The notes: generated by a model not told the origin, from the letters alone. Numbered from the stretch's first letter, positions 15,755 through 25,109 are shown. The stretch is DNA of 64,000 nucleotides from Paramicrobacterium humi (GCF_900105715.1 NZ_FNRY01000001.1:310001-374000); one strand, 5' to 3'. Made by a program: numbers and translations.

Positions 15755-18651
15755 CGGTGACCTCCCCTCGCCTCGAGCGTGACTTCGGAGTCCTCGAGCT
15801 GCCGGTCGACTTCGCCGCCGAGGCTGCGCAGGATGTCGAGGATGAGCCCGACGACGACGAGGTACACGCCGATGTCGAAGATGGTCGAGGTGCCGAACGA
15901 GAGGTGACCGAGAAGCGGCACATCGCCCTCGATGTATGCCGAGGTGAGAATATCCGCGCCGAAGAAGAGCGACGCGGCGGCCGTTCCCGCGGCGAGAACG
16001 ATGCCCGTGCCGAGGATCTTGCCCGCGTCGATCGTGACAGCCTCGGCGAGCTCGAAGCGGCCGCCCGCGAGGTAGCGCGCGATGAGGGCGAGGCCTGCGA
16101 GGAGGCCGCCGGCGAATCCCCCGCCGGGAGCGTTGTGCCCGACGAACAGCAGGTAGACGGAGACGAGGATCGCCGGGTGGAACAGCAGCCGGATGACGAC
16201 CTCGAGCAGGATCGAGCGGTGGTCGGTCGAGAGCGTGCGTCCCGCGAAGATCCACGTGTGCCGCGTCTCGGTGGGCTCCTCGGCGGGCGCGAGCGGATCC
16301 TTCACGACGTGGCGACGGTTGGCCCGCCGGCGTTGCGAGCGCGAGCCCTCCATGCGCGGCATCGCGCCGAGCCGGCCCGAGACGAACAGGAGGCTCGCGA
16401 TACCGGTGGCGACGACGACGAGGACCGAGATCTCGCCCATCGTGTCCCACGCGCGGATGTCGACGAGCATGACGTTGACGATGTTGCGGCCGTGCCCTTC
16501 CTCGACGGCGAGGCGGGGCAGCTCCGCGGCGATCGACTCGGCCTGCCGGGCTGCGAGCGCGACGGTTCCGACGACGCCCATCGTGACGCCGACGAGGATG
16601 CCGATGAGCGCGCGCCGCTTCTTCTGCTCGGGCCGGTTGTGCTGCGCGATCTTCACGGGAAGCCGGCGCAGCACGAGCACGAAGATCACGATCGTCGCCA
16701 TCTCGACGAGTCCTTGCGTGATCGCGAGATCCGGTGCGCCGTGCAGGGCGAAGAGCGCGACGAGGCCGTAGCCGGTGACGCCGACGAGAAGCACAGCGGT
16801 CATGCGCTGTCCGGCGAGCGCCGCGAGAACGGAAGCGGTCGCCATCACGAGGCCGATCACGATCTGCGCCGGGTAGTCGTAGAGGCGGATGCCGGAAGGC
16901 CACGTATCGTTGACGGCGAGAGCGACGGCGACGAGGGCGACGAAGACGACGAGGATCGTCGACAGGTACTGCGAGAGGCCGCCGCGCTGGGCGAAGATCG
17001 TGCTGCGCGCCGCGAGCCTGTCGATCGTGCGCATGCTCAGCCAGTAGCCGCGAGCGGCCTCGAACCACGCGGGCACGACGTCCTGCAGCCGCGCCACGAG
17101 CGTGCGCTGCCAGAACAGCACGAACCCGAGGCCGAGCACGATCGCCGAGAGGGCGAGGGCCGGCTGCCAGCCGTGCCAGAGCGCGATGTGCGCGTGCCCG
17201 TCGTCCGTGAACGACTGGGCATACGGCGCGATGACGGGGTCGAGAAGCCCCGCGCCGAGGCCGAAGGCGACGGTCCCGATCGTGAGAACGATGGGAGCGG
17301 TGAGGATGCTGCCGCCGTCGGGGGCGAGCTGCGTGGTCTCCACGTCGGCGCGGCGGGCGAAGGCGCCCCAGAAGAAGCGGCACGTGTAGGCGACGGTGAG
17401 CACCGAGCCGATCGCCGTACCGATGAGCGCGAACAGCGCCCACCCGTCGCCGGCGAACGCGGCGTCGAGGAGGGAGCTGAACACGCCCTCCTTCGCGACG
17501 AAGCCGAGGAGGGGCGGCACGCCCGCCATTGAGAGGCACGCGAGAGCGGCCACAGTCGCGAGCACGGGCGCGCTGCGGCCCACGCCCGAGAGCTTGCGCC
17601 AGTCGCGCGTTCCGGCGCGGTGGTCGATGATGCCGACGACGAGGAACAGCGTGGCCTTGTACAGCGCGTGGCCGATCAGCAGCGCCACGGCCGCGAGCGC
17701 GGCGTCGTGCGTGCCGAAGCCCGAGATGACCATGAGGAATCCGAGCTGGCTCACGGTGCCGTACGCGAGCACGAGCTTGAGGTCGTACTGCCGCAGCGAG
17801 CGCCACGCGCCGACGAGCATCGCGCCGACGCCGAGCACCATGAGCGTCGGCATCCAGCCGGGCGAGTCGGCGTAGCCGGGGGCGAAGCGCCCCACGAGGT
17901 AGATGCCCGCCTTCACCATCGCGGCGGCGTGCAGGTACGCGCTCACGGGGGTCGGCGCCGCCATGGCCGCGGGAAGCCAGAAGTGGAACGGCACGATCGC
18001 GGACTTCGACAGGGCGCCGACGAGGATGAGGATGACCGCGGTCGCCGTCACCGCGCCGTGCGGCGGGTCTGCGACCATCGCCGCTATCGACGACGTGCCG
18101 GTCTCGACCATCATCATGACGACGCCGATGAGCATGACGAGCCCGCCGAACGTCGTGACGAGCAGCGCCTGCAGCGCGGCGCCGCGGGATTCCTTGCGGC
18201 CCGTGTAGTGCCCGATGAGCAAATACGACAGGATGCTCGTGATCTCCCAGAACATGAACATCACGATGATGTCGTCGCTCACGACGAGTCCGTACATGGT
18301 GCCCGCGAACGCGAGCAGCAGGGCGGCGAAGCGACCGAGTCCCGGCTCGTCAGCCGAGAAGTAGCGTGCGCAGTACAGCAGAACGAGCGCGCCGACACCC
18401 GTGACGACGAGTGCGAGCACCCACGCGAGCGCGTCGACGCGGAAGGAGAGCCACACGTCGAGCAGCGGCATCCACGGGTAGCGTTCGGTCGCCTCTGCAC
18501 CGCCGAGAACGAGCGGCCCTTGCGCGAGCGTGACGATGAAGGCCGCGAACGGCAGCGCCGCGATGAGGTAGAAGACGCGAGTGGAGAGCCAGTTCGTGAG
18601 TGAGGGCGTGACAATTGACAGCACGAGAAATGCGGCCAAGAGCACTGCCAT
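15751..18651 (-). CDS. mnhA: Mrp/Mnh antiporter subunit A fused to subunit B
   Basis: First gene of the operon, 966 residues. About 1-640 is the NuoL-like MrpA antiporter domain (MFMFWEITSILSYLLIGHY with the key Glu, SKSAIVPFHFWLPAAMAAP, GGLVMLIGVVMMM); about 640-780 is the MrpA C-terminal domain. The last 150 residues (SILLEVVIRLLFHPAILVS, APGGGFAGGLLAGLALIARY) are a complete MrpB, and no separate mnhB exists, so subunits A and B are fused. This fusion is usual in actinobacteria. A -10-like TAGACT lies at 18693-18688, with no clear -35. Confidence 0.94.
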   Translation of the reverse strand: MAVLLAAFLVLSIVTPSLTNWLSTRVFYLIAALPFAAFIVTLAQGPLVLGGAEATERYPWMPLLDVWLSFRVDALAWVLALVVTGVGALVLLYCARYFSADEPGLGRFAALLLAFAGTMYGLVVSDDIIVMFMFWEITSILSYLLIGHYTGRKESRGAALQALLVTTFGGLVMLIGVVMMMVETGTSSIAAMVADPPHGAVTATAVILILVGALSKSAIVPFHFWLPAAMAAPTPVSAYLHAAAMVKAGIYLVGRFAPGYADSPGWMPTLMVLGVGAMLVGAWRSLRQYDLKLVLAYGTVSQLGFLMVISGFGTHDAALAAVALLIGHALYKATLFLVVGIIDHRAGTRDWRKLSGVGRSAPVLATVAALACLSMAGVPPLLGFVAKEGVFSSLLDAAFAGDGWALFALIGTAIGSVLTVAYTCRFFWGAFARRADVETTQLAPDGGSILTAPIVLTIGTVAFGLGAGLLDPVIAPYAQSFTDDGHAHIALWHGWQPALALSAIVLGLGFVLFWQRTLVARLQDVVPAWFEAARGYWLSMRTIDRLAARSTIFAQRGGLSQYLSTILVVFVALVAVALAVNDTWPSGIRLYDYPAQIVIGLVMATASVLAALAGQRMTAVLLVGVTGYGLVALFALHGAPDLAITQGLVEMATIVIFVLVLRRLPVKIAQHNRPEQKKRRALIGILVGVTMGVVGTVALAARQAESIAAELPRLAVEEGHGRNIVNVMLVDIRAWDTMGEISVLVVVATGIASLLFVSGRLGAMPRMEGSRSQRRRANRRHVVKDPLAPAEEPTETRHTWIFAGRTLSTDHRSILLEVVIRLLFHPAILVSVYLLFVGHNAPGGGFAGGLLAGLALIARYLAGGRFELAEAVTIDAGKILGTGIVLAAGTAAASLFFGADILTSAYIEGDVPLLGHLSFGTSTIFDIGVYLVVVGLILDILRSLGGEVDRQLEDSEVTLEARGGHR

Positions 18652-18810
18652 GCGCGCGTCTCCGAGGTGGTAGCGGTGGTTTTCCCCAGTCTACCGGGCG
18701 CGCTTTCGCGGCACCGGTCAGATCTCCGCTCTCGGTGGCGGATTCCCAGAGAGGAATATGTCGGATGCCGCGGGCGTTAGAGCCGCTCATATCCGTCACA
18801 CGCACTTCCG

Positions 18811-20040
18811 TCACATGGCGCGGTGCCGGCGCCCCCTCGCAATGACCGTGAGCAGGATGACGAGGCCGGCGAGCGTGAGGACGACGTTCGCGACGGGCAG
18901 CGCCTCGAGGCCGAACCGCGGCAGCAGGAGCGCCCCGACGAAGGCGCCGCCGCTGATGCCCGCGTTGAAGGCCGTGGTGTAGAACGCGCTCGCCGTGTCG
19001 CGGAAGCGGTCGCTCGCCGTCTGCAGCATGCGCGTCTGCAGCAGCGGCGGCACCATGCCGAACGCGAGGCCCCAGAGCACGAGCGCCGTGAACGAGAGAA
19101 CGGGAACGGCGGCGGAGACCGCGAGCAGCGCGACGGCCGCGGCGGTCACGGCGAGGCCGATGACGAGTCCGAGGCGGGTGCGGCGCGCGAACAGCGTCCC
19201 CGTGAGAACGAGCCCGATCGCACCGGCGCCGCCGTAGACGAAGAGCACGACGCTCACGAGATCGCCGGGAACCGACAGCGGCCCGATGAGGTAGGGCGCG
19301 ATGTACGTGTAGAAGGCGTAGTTGCCGATCATCACTATCGCGACGGTGATGCACACGATCACGACCGGGAGGACGGTGGGGTCCCGGCGCGCGCCCGTCG
19401 CGGCATCCGCATGCTCGATGCGGTCCTTGCGCACGGCGGGAAGCCAGAGCGCGACGGCGAGCGCGCCCAGGCTGAGCGCGACGGCGATCGCGACGAACGC
19501 CCAGCGCCAGCCGACCGCGTGGCCGAGTGCCGTCGCGAGAGGGACGCCGAGAACAAGCGCGAGCGTGCCGCCCGCGAGCGTCACGGAGACGGCGCGGCCG
19601 AGCTGCTCGCGAGAAACGAGCTGGGCGGAGTACGCCGGAACCATCGACCAGAACAGGCCGTGCGCGAGACCGCCGACGACGCGCGCGACGATGATGAGCG
19701 GATAGGTGGGCGCGAGACCCGTCGCGAGGTTCGCGAGGCCGAGCACGACCAGAACGCCGATGAGGAGAGGCTTGCGCGGCACACGTCGCGTGAACGCTGT
19801 GAGCGGCGCGCTCGTGATCACGACGGTGAACGCGAAGAACGACACGAGCAGGCCGATCTGGGCCTCGCTCACGCCGAGCTCGCCGCTCATCTCGGGCATG
19901 AGGCCCGTCGGCGTCACCTCGCTCGAGATGGAGAGGAAGACGCCGAGCGACAGGATGATGAGCCCGAGCCACGGGAACGGTCGACGGTCGGTCGGAACGC
20001 GCACCGATCGCGGCGCGATAGGGATGGGGGAAGTTGTCAT
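18811..20040 (-). CDS. MFS transporter, DHA1/AraJ-like exporter
   Basis: A 409-residue major-facilitator protein with 12 predicted helices. The motif-A-like LTAFTRRVPRKPLLIGVLVV lies between helices 2 and 3, and GGLAHGLFWSMVPAYSAQLV is the helix-4/5 region characteristic of the AraJ/YdhP sugar or drug efflux branch. The C-terminal half begins about residue 225. Alone on its strand, with about 160 bp before mrpA's promoter region on one side and the divergent NSS gene on the other. Substrate cannot be read from sequence. Confidence 0.85.
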   Translation of the reverse strand: MTTSPIPIAPRSVRVPTDRRPFPWLGLIILSLGVFLSISSEVTPTGLMPEMSGELGVSEAQIGLLVSFFAFTVVITSAPLTAFTRRVPRKPLLIGVLVVLGLANLATGLAPTYPLIIVARVVGGLAHGLFWSMVPAYSAQLVSREQLGRAVSVTLAGGTLALVLGVPLATALGHAVGWRWAFVAIAVALSLGALAVALWLPAVRKDRIEHADAATGARRDPTVLPVVIVCITVAIVMIGNYAFYTYIAPYLIGPLSVPGDLVSVVLFVYGGAGAIGLVLTGTLFARRTRLGLVIGLAVTAAAVALLAVSAAVPVLSFTALVLWGLAFGMVPPLLQTRMLQTASDRFRDTASAFYTTAFNAGISGGAFVGALLLPRFGLEALPVANVVLTLAGLVILLTVIARGRRHRAM

Positions 20041-20273
20041 CGGAAGAATCCAACAACGGCGTTCACTCAGGGCTGCACCGGTGTCGGCGGCATCCGAGTT
20101 CGTCTACGCGCCGATGTGCGCGCCCAGGGCCGCGCGAGAACCGGCGACCGCTGAACATTCTACGACACCGCGAGATCGAGGACGAGTTTCGGCTCCACTG
20201 GCACGGGATGCTGTGATTCTGCCGTGAACTGCTGCATCATGGGGGCACTGTCACTCAAACAATGAGGTGCAAA

Positions 20274-21977
20274 GTGAAAGCAGACACAACACCTGCGCTC
20301 GGGCGCCGGCGCGAGACGTTCTCGGGCCGAAACGCGTTCATCTTCGCAGCGATCGGCTCGGCGGTGGGACTCGGCAACATCTGGCGGTTCCCGTATGTCG
20401 CGTACGACAACGGCGGCGGCGCGTTCATCATCCCCTATCTCGTGGCGCTCCTGACGGCGGGCATTCCCCTGCTGTTCCTCGACTACTCGATCGGCCACAA
20501 GTTCAGGGGATCGCCGCCGATGGCGTTCCGCCGGCTGCACCGGAAGTCGGAGATGTTCGGCTGGTGGCAGGTTCTCATCTGCTTCGTCATCGCCGTGTAC
20601 TATGCGGTGATCATCGCGTGGGCCGCGTGCTACACCGTGTTCTCGGTGACGAAGGCGTGGGGCGATGACCCTGCCGGCTTCCTCATGAACGACTACCTGC
20701 AGGTGAGCGAGAACGTGGACGTCGGCTTCGACTTCGTGCCGGGCGTGACGATCCCCCTCGTTCTCGTGTGGGTCGCGGCCGTTGGCATCCTCGCGTTCGG
20801 CGTGCAGAAGGGCATCGCGCGCTCGTCGATGATCTTCATCCCGCTGCTGTTCCTCATGTTCATCATCCTCGTCGTGCAGTCGCTGTTCCTCCCTGGCGCG
20901 TCGACGGGCCTCGATGCCCTGTTCACCCCGGACTGGTCGCGGCTCTCGGACAGCTCGATCTGGATCGCGGCGTACGGCCAGATCTTCTTCTCGCTCTCTG
21001 TCGCGTTCGGCATCATGCTGACGTACTCGTCGTACCTGAAGAAGAAGACGGACCTCACGGGAAGCGGCTTCGTCGTCGGATTCACGAACAGCGGTTTCGA
21101 GCTTCTCGCCGGAATCGGCGTGTTCGCGGCGCTCGGCTTCATCGCCACGCAGCAGGGCACGGGAGTCGACGAGGTCGCGGCTTCGGGAATCGGCCTCGCG
21201 TTCATCGGCTTCCCGGCGATCATCTCGCAGGCGCCCGGCGGCGCGATCCTCGGCGTGCTGTTCTTCGCCTCGCTCGTGTTCGCCGGATTCACCTCGCTCG
21301 TGAGCATCCTCGAGGTCGTCATCTCGGCGGTGAAGGACAAGCTCGGCCTCGGCCGCGTCTCGGCGACGCTGTGGGTCGGCATCCCGATGGCCGTCGTGTC
21401 GATCATCCTGTTCCCCACGACGACGGGACTCAACCTGCTCGACGTGACCGACGCGTTCGTGAACAGCTTCGGCATCGTCGCCGTCGCGCTCGTCGTTGTC
21501 GTGTTCCTCACGGCCGGCTTCACCGCCTTGCCGACGCTGCGGGATCACTTGAACAAGACCTCGTCGATAAAGATGGGCCGCACGTGGCAGATCTTCGTCG
21601 GCGGGCTCACCCCGATCGTGCTCGGCTACACGCTCATCGACTCGCTGCAGACACGCATCAGCGAGGGCTACAACGACATGCCCACGTGGTTCGTGAACAC
21701 GTTCGGCTGGGGCATGGCCATCGCGCTCATCGTCATCGCGTACCTGCTGTCGAAGATCCGCTGGTCGCCGAAGTCGGCGCTGCACGACGCGGACCTCGAC
21801 GGCGAACCGGTTGCCGGGCCGATCCTCGACCGGGAGATCGACGCGAAGGAGATCTCCCGGCACCACGCGGAGACGGATGAGTTCGCCGCCGTGAACGACG
21901 CCGAGCCGACGTTCGAGGCCGGACCCGCCGGGTCCGTGCCGAGTCGGCGCTCGCTGCGAAAGGAGGATGAGTCATGA
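20274..21977 (+). CDS. NSS-family sodium:amino-acid symporter (MetP-like)
   Basis: A 567-residue neurotransmitter:sodium symporter with 11-12 helices. The N-terminal AAIGSAVGLGNIWRFPYV is the unwound TM1 Na+/substrate site; a polar C-terminal tail of about 60 residues follows the last helix. Because a MetS-type small subunit overlaps its stop, it is best matched to the MetPS methionine/alanine uptake system of Corynebacterium. I chose the GTG at 20274, which has GAGGTG six bases upstream; an ATG at 20262 is the alternative (four extra residues). No S-adenosylmethionine-type riboswitch is visible in the leader. Confidence 0.9.
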   Translation: MKADTTPALGRRRETFSGRNAFIFAAIGSAVGLGNIWRFPYVAYDNGGGAFIIPYLVALLTAGIPLLFLDYSIGHKFRGSPPMAFRRLHRKSEMFGWWQVLICFVIAVYYAVIIAWAACYTVFSVTKAWGDDPAGFLMNDYLQVSENVDVGFDFVPGVTIPLVLVWVAAVGILAFGVQKGIARSSMIFIPLLFLMFIILVVQSLFLPGASTGLDALFTPDWSRLSDSSIWIAAYGQIFFSLSVAFGIMLTYSSYLKKKTDLTGSGFVVGFTNSGFELLAGIGVFAALGFIATQQGTGVDEVAASGIGLAFIGFPAIISQAPGGAILGVLFFASLVFAGFTSLVSILEVVISAVKDKLGLGRVSATLWVGIPMAVVSIILFPTTTGLNLLDVTDAFVNSFGIVAVALVVVVFLTAGFTALPTLRDHLNKTSSIKMGRTWQIFVGGLTPIVLGYTLIDSLQTRISEGYNDMPTWFVNTFGWGMAIALIVIAYLLSKIRWSPKSALHDADLDGEPVAGPILDREIDAKEISRHHAETDEFAAVNDAEPTFEAGPAGSVPSRRSLRKEDES

Positions 21978-22087
21978 GCGCTTCCGCAATCGTCATGATG
22001 ATCATCGCGATCGTGACCGTCTGGGGAGGGATGGCCGTGTCGATCGTGCACTTGCAGCGGCATCCTGAAGATCCCGACGACGAGTAG
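21974..22087 (+). CDS. metS: MetS-family small subunit of the NSS transporter
   Basis: A 37-residue, single-helix membrane peptide (MSASAIVMMIIAIVTVWGG at the N-terminus, acidic C-terminus DDE). In Corynebacterium glutamicum the small MetS protein is required with MetP for methionine and alanine import. Its ATG overlaps the symporter stop (ATGA), giving one-to-one coupled synthesis, and AGGAGG lies at the end of the symporter gene as its ribosome site. It is so short that automated callers often miss it. Confidence 0.88.
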   Translation: MSASAIVMMIIAIVTVWGGMAVSIVHLQRHPEDPDDE

Positions 22088-22103
22088 ATCGTCTGACCTC
22101 GAC

Positions 22104-22142
22104 CTCAGCGCCGCGTGGGTGTGCCTCCCGCGCGGCGCTGAG
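22104..22142 (+). terminator. Strong hairpin terminator after metS
   Basis: CTCAGCGCCGCG (22104-22115) pairs perfectly with CGCGGCGCTGAG (22131-22142): a 12-bp GC stem with a 15-base loop that can close further (GGG/CCC). No U-tract follows. It lies 16 bases after the metS stop and ahead of the purU promoter. Confidence 0.75.
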
Positions 22143-22185
22143 CCATGTCGGGCCCCGATCACCGAGGAATGGCTAATCTAAGGGG

Positions 22186-23073
22186 GTGACTTCCGCTTCA
22201 TCGTTTGCCGAGACCCCGCTCGAACACCACAACCACTGGGTGCTCACGTTCGTGTGCCCGGACAAGCCCGGCATCGTGCACGACGTGAGCGGCGCGATCG
22301 TCGCCGCGAACGGGAACATCACCGAGAGCCAGCAGTTCGCGAGCGTCGACACCGACCGCTTCTTCATGCGTCTGCAAGTGCAGTCCCCCGCGACGCGGGA
22401 GGAGTTCGAGGCAGCGCTCTCGCCCGTCGCCGAGAAGTTCGGCATGACGTGGAAGGTCGACATCGTCGGCCGGCACGTGCGCACCCTCGTGCTCGGCTCC
22501 ACTGCAGCGCACTGCCTCAACGACCTGCTGTTCCGGCAGCGCGCCGGGCACCTGCCGATCGAGATCCCGCTCGTGCTCGCGAACCACGGCAACCTGCGCT
22601 CGCTCGCGGAGTTCTACGGCGTGCCCTTCGAGTCACGCCCGATCGTTGATGCTGCCAGCAAGGCGGCGTTCGAGAAGCACATCCTCGATATCGTCGACGA
22701 GCACGACATCGAGCTCGTCGTTCTCGCCCGCTACATGCAGATCCTCTCCCCCGAGCTGTGCGACGCGCTCGAGGGCCGGGCGATAAACATCCACCATTCC
22801 TTTCTCCCCGGCTTCAAGGGCGCGAACCCCTACCGTCAGGCACACGCCCGCGGCGTCAAGCTGATCGGCGCTACCGCACACTTCGTCACGAGTGACCTCG
22901 ACGAGGGGCCGATCATCGAGCAGAACGTCGTGCGCGTGGATCACTCGCAGTCGCCGCAGCAGCTCGTGGCGATCGGCCAGGACGAGGAGAGCCGCACGCT
23001 CACGCAGGCCGTGAAGTGGTTCGCTGAGAATCGCGTGCTTCTCGACGGAGCCCGCACGATCATCTTCAAGTAG
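22186..23073 (+). CDS. purU: Formyltetrahydrofolate deformylase
   Basis: Hydrolyses 10-formyl-THF to formate and THF, balancing the one-carbon pool and providing formate for purine synthesis. The 295 residues have an N-terminal ACT domain (about 12-95; VLTFVCPDKPGIVHDVSGAI) and a PurN-like formyl-transferase domain with YMQILSPELCD, INIHHSFLPGFKGANPY and GATAHFVTSDLDEGPIIEQ, retaining the catalytic Asn-His-Asp set. The GTG start at 22186 sits six bases after a -10-like TAATCT (22174-22179) and has no spaced Shine-Dalgarno, so the mRNA is probably leaderless. Fits the glyA/purN/purH theme of the window. Confidence 0.95.
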   Translation: MTSASSFAETPLEHHNHWVLTFVCPDKPGIVHDVSGAIVAANGNITESQQFASVDTDRFFMRLQVQSPATREEFEAALSPVAEKFGMTWKVDIVGRHVRTLVLGSTAAHCLNDLLFRQRAGHLPIEIPLVLANHGNLRSLAEFYGVPFESRPIVDAASKAAFEKHILDIVDEHDIELVVLARYMQILSPELCDALEGRAINIHHSFLPGFKGANPYRQAHARGVKLIGATAHFVTSDLDEGPIIEQNVVRVDHSQSPQQLVAIGQDEESRTLTQAVKWFAENRVLLDGARTIIFK

Positions 23074-23081
23074 TCGCACGG

Positions 23082-23115
23082 CGGCGGCGCACCGGTGAAA
23101 GCCGGTGCGCCGCCG
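23082..23115. terminator. Bidirectional terminator between purU and the AhpD-like gene
   Basis: CGGCGGCGCACCGG (23082-23095) and CCGGTGCGCCGCCG (23102-23115) form a perfect 14-bp stem around the loop TGAAAG, centred between the convergent stops at 23073 and 23131. Symmetry and position suit termination from both sides. Confidence 0.8.
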
Positions 23116-23130
23116 ATTGCGTTTACGCCG

Positions 23131-23481
23131 TCAGTCCTCTCCGTCGAAGAACTTCATGGCGAGGAAGCCGTGGGCGACGCCGCCGCCCGCCCGCAACGCC
23201 GCGGCGGTGAGCACGGTCTCGGCGACCTCCTCCTGTGTCGCCCCCACGGATTTCGCCGCCTTCGTGTGCGCCTCGATGCAGTACACGCACTGCGTGGTCA
23301 GCGCGACGGCGAGTGCCATCAGCTCCGTGTACTTGCGCGGAATGACCTTCGACTCGCTGCGCAATGCCGCGTCGTCGAATTCGAGCAGCTTCGCGAAGGC
23401 CTCGGGAGCTCCCTTCCGCAAGTGGCGGGCGAATGACTTGTCGTTTGCATCGTGATAGTGCACGGTCTCGGTCGACGTCAT
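23131..23481 (-). CDS. Carboxymuconolactone decarboxylase/AhpD-like family protein
   Basis: A 116-residue all-helical protein with the AhpD-type redox motif: an upstream Glu (RKYTELMALAVAL) and CVYCIEAHTKAAKSVGA, i.e. CxxC followed by His three residues later. Such proteins are thiol-dependent peroxidases or related oxidoreductases and form trimers or hexamers. GAAGGA precedes the ATG. It lies 36 bp after the APC permease gene on the same strand, so it is probably cotranscribed; that link to amino-acid or thiol uptake is suggestive only. Confidence 0.85.
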   Translation of the reverse strand: MTSTETVHYHDANDKSFARHLRKGAPEAFAKLLEFDDAALRSESKVIPRKYTELMALAVALTTQCVYCIEAHTKAAKSVGATQEEVAETVLTAAALRAGGGVAHGFLAMKFFDGED

Positions 23482-23517
23482 GGCGAGTGATTCCTTCTTT
23501 CCGGTTGAGTCTTCGGT

Positions 23518-24957
23518 TCAGGGTTCGAAGTCGATGATGGATTCGCGCTCGACGTCGTGCGCCGAGAGGCGAGACGAGGGCAGGTCGTGCAGTCCGCTCG
23601 CGGCGCGCTGCGCCTCGTCGCGTGCCCGCAGGACCCGGCGAACATGCGGGTAGCGGATGACGCCCCATACGGTTGCGACCACGGCGACGCAGCCAAGCAC
23701 GATGAGCATCTGCGTCGAGACGCCGGACGAGATCAGCAGCCAGGACTGGTAGCAGCAGACGCCGATGCCGACGAGTGCGAGCCCCCAGTGCACGCCAGCC
23801 GGCAGCTTGAAGATCGCGGCCTTGTGCAGGTCGGGCCGAACCGATCGAAGCCGGAGCGACGCGATCAGCACGAAGACGAAGATCAGCTGGGCGATGCCGG
23901 AGACGGCGCTCGCGAGCACGTCGAGGGGCACGTTGGCGACGACGGGGGCGAGCCCGACGACGAGCAGGATCGTGAGCAAGTAGTGCGGAGTGCCGAACTT
24001 CTTGTTCACGTGACCGAGGCGCTTCGGGAACCAGCCGTCGTCGATCGCCGCGAGCAGGCTCTTCGATCCCGTCAGCAGCTGCGAGTTCATCGTGCTGATC
24101 ACGGCCATCATCGCGCCGCCGAGGATGAAGAACGCCCACGCGGCCGGCGGCAGGAATTCGGCGGCGACGAGGCTGAGCGGCTGGTTCGCCACCTGCTCGA
24201 TCGGCAGAATGCCCGCCGCGACGATCGCGATGAACACGTACATGATTCCCGCGAGCACGGTTCCGCCGATGAGCGAGATCGGCACCGCGCGGCCGGGGTT
24301 CTTCATTTCGCCGCCGAGCTCGACGACAACGGTGGCGCCTCCGGTAGCGAAGGTGAGCAGCGCGGCGGCCTGGATCAGGTTCGAGAAGCCGTTCGGCAGC
24401 ATGGGCGGATAGGCGACCCAGTCGACGCCGCCGAGACCGAGCACGATGAACAGGCCGAAGCCGAGGAGCATGAGCGCCGACATGACAAGCCCGACGCGCG
24501 CGCCGATGACAGCTCCCATGAGGTTCGCGAAGTAGAACGCGACGATGAGCACGACGGCCGTGAGTGTCGGGTCGAACCACTCGTTGAGGCTGTGCATGTA
24601 CTGTCCCGCCGCGACGCCGTAGAGGCCGAGACTCGCTTGCGCGAGGAAGTTCACGACGAGCGCGGCGTAGCCGGCGATCGGGTGAATGAGCCGCGTCGAG
24701 TAGGTGTAGACGCCTCCCGTGGCCGGCATGGCCGAGCCGATCGCCGCATACGGCATCGACACGATGAGGATCGAGACGACGGCGAGGACGAAGGCGATGC
24801 TCACGCCGCCGCCGGTGAGGGCGATGGCGACGCCGGTAAGCGAGACGATGCCGCCACCGACGATCTGGTTGAACGCGACGCCGACCGCGGCCGGCGTACT
24901 GATCGTTCGTTTGAGATTGTCCTGATTCAGCTGTTCCGTTGACGTGGTGGTTGACAT
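23518..24957 (-). CDS. APC-superfamily amino acid permease
   Basis: A 479-residue, 12-helix permease. The TM1 motif FNQIVGGGIVSLTGVAIAL is the APC Gly-rich substrate loop, and GGVYTYSTRLIHPIAGY and ELGGEMKNPGRAVPISL are typical APC positions. Start ATG at 24957 has GGAAGGA ten bases upstream; the frame remains open to an ATG at 25041, but that lies at the -35 and is rejected. Divergent from a YheO-type regulator, with a shared control region containing a perfect sigma70-like promoter and a palindrome. The partner lyase suggests a sulfur or D-amino-acid substrate. Confidence 0.9.
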   Translation of the reverse strand: MSTTTSTEQLNQDNLKRTISTPAAVGVAFNQIVGGGIVSLTGVAIALTGGGVSIAFVLAVVSILIVSMPYAAIGSAMPATGGVYTYSTRLIHPIAGYAALVVNFLAQASLGLYGVAAGQYMHSLNEWFDPTLTAVVLIVAFYFANLMGAVIGARVGLVMSALMLLGFGLFIVLGLGGVDWVAYPPMLPNGFSNLIQAAALLTFATGGATVVVELGGEMKNPGRAVPISLIGGTVLAGIMYVFIAIVAAGILPIEQVANQPLSLVAAEFLPPAAWAFFILGGAMMAVISTMNSQLLTGSKSLLAAIDDGWFPKRLGHVNKKFGTPHYLLTILLVVGLAPVVANVPLDVLASAVSGIAQLIFVFVLIASLRLRSVRPDLHKAAIFKLPAGVHWGLALVGIGVCCYQSWLLISSGVSTQMLIVLGCVAVVATVWGVIRYPHVRRVLRARDEAQRAASGLHDLPSSRLSAHDVERESIIDFEP

Positions 24958-25012
24958 CTTTGTCAATCCTTCCGGCTTGCTCCGTGGGGAGGCACCAATT
25001 GAGGTTGTGGAA

Positions 25013-25041
25013 ACGCTAGAGGCTCTTGTTGAATCTGTCAA
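25013..25041 (-). promoter_or_regulatory. Promoter of the APC permease gene with overlapping operator palindrome
   Basis: On the minus strand TTGACA (25041-25036) and TAGCGT (25018-25013) are separated by exactly 17 bp, an almost ideal housekeeping promoter. The 16-bp palindrome AATCTGT-CA-ACAGATT (25032-25047) covers the -35 box and is a good candidate operator for the adjacent YheO-type regulator. Confidence 0.75.
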
Positions 25042-25055
25042 CAGATTTTTGAAGC

Positions 25056-25085
25056 TTGCAACTCGGAGTTAGTTTGTTCTACGTT
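25056..25085 (+). promoter_or_regulatory. Promoter of the YheO-type regulator and lyase genes
   Basis: TTGCAA (25056-25061) and TACGTT (25080-25085), spacer 18 bp, about 25 bp before the regulator ATG. The palindrome at 25032-25047 ends nine bases upstream of this -35, so one bound protein could affect both divergent promoters. Confidence 0.6.
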
Positions 25086-25109
25086 TGCTTCAATCAAAGG
25101 AGATGGCCG

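Noticed and set aside
20041-20273. SAM-sensing riboswitch before the MetPS-like transporter
   Set aside because: No conserved SAM-I/SAM-II blocks are visible in this leader, only short GC hairpins.
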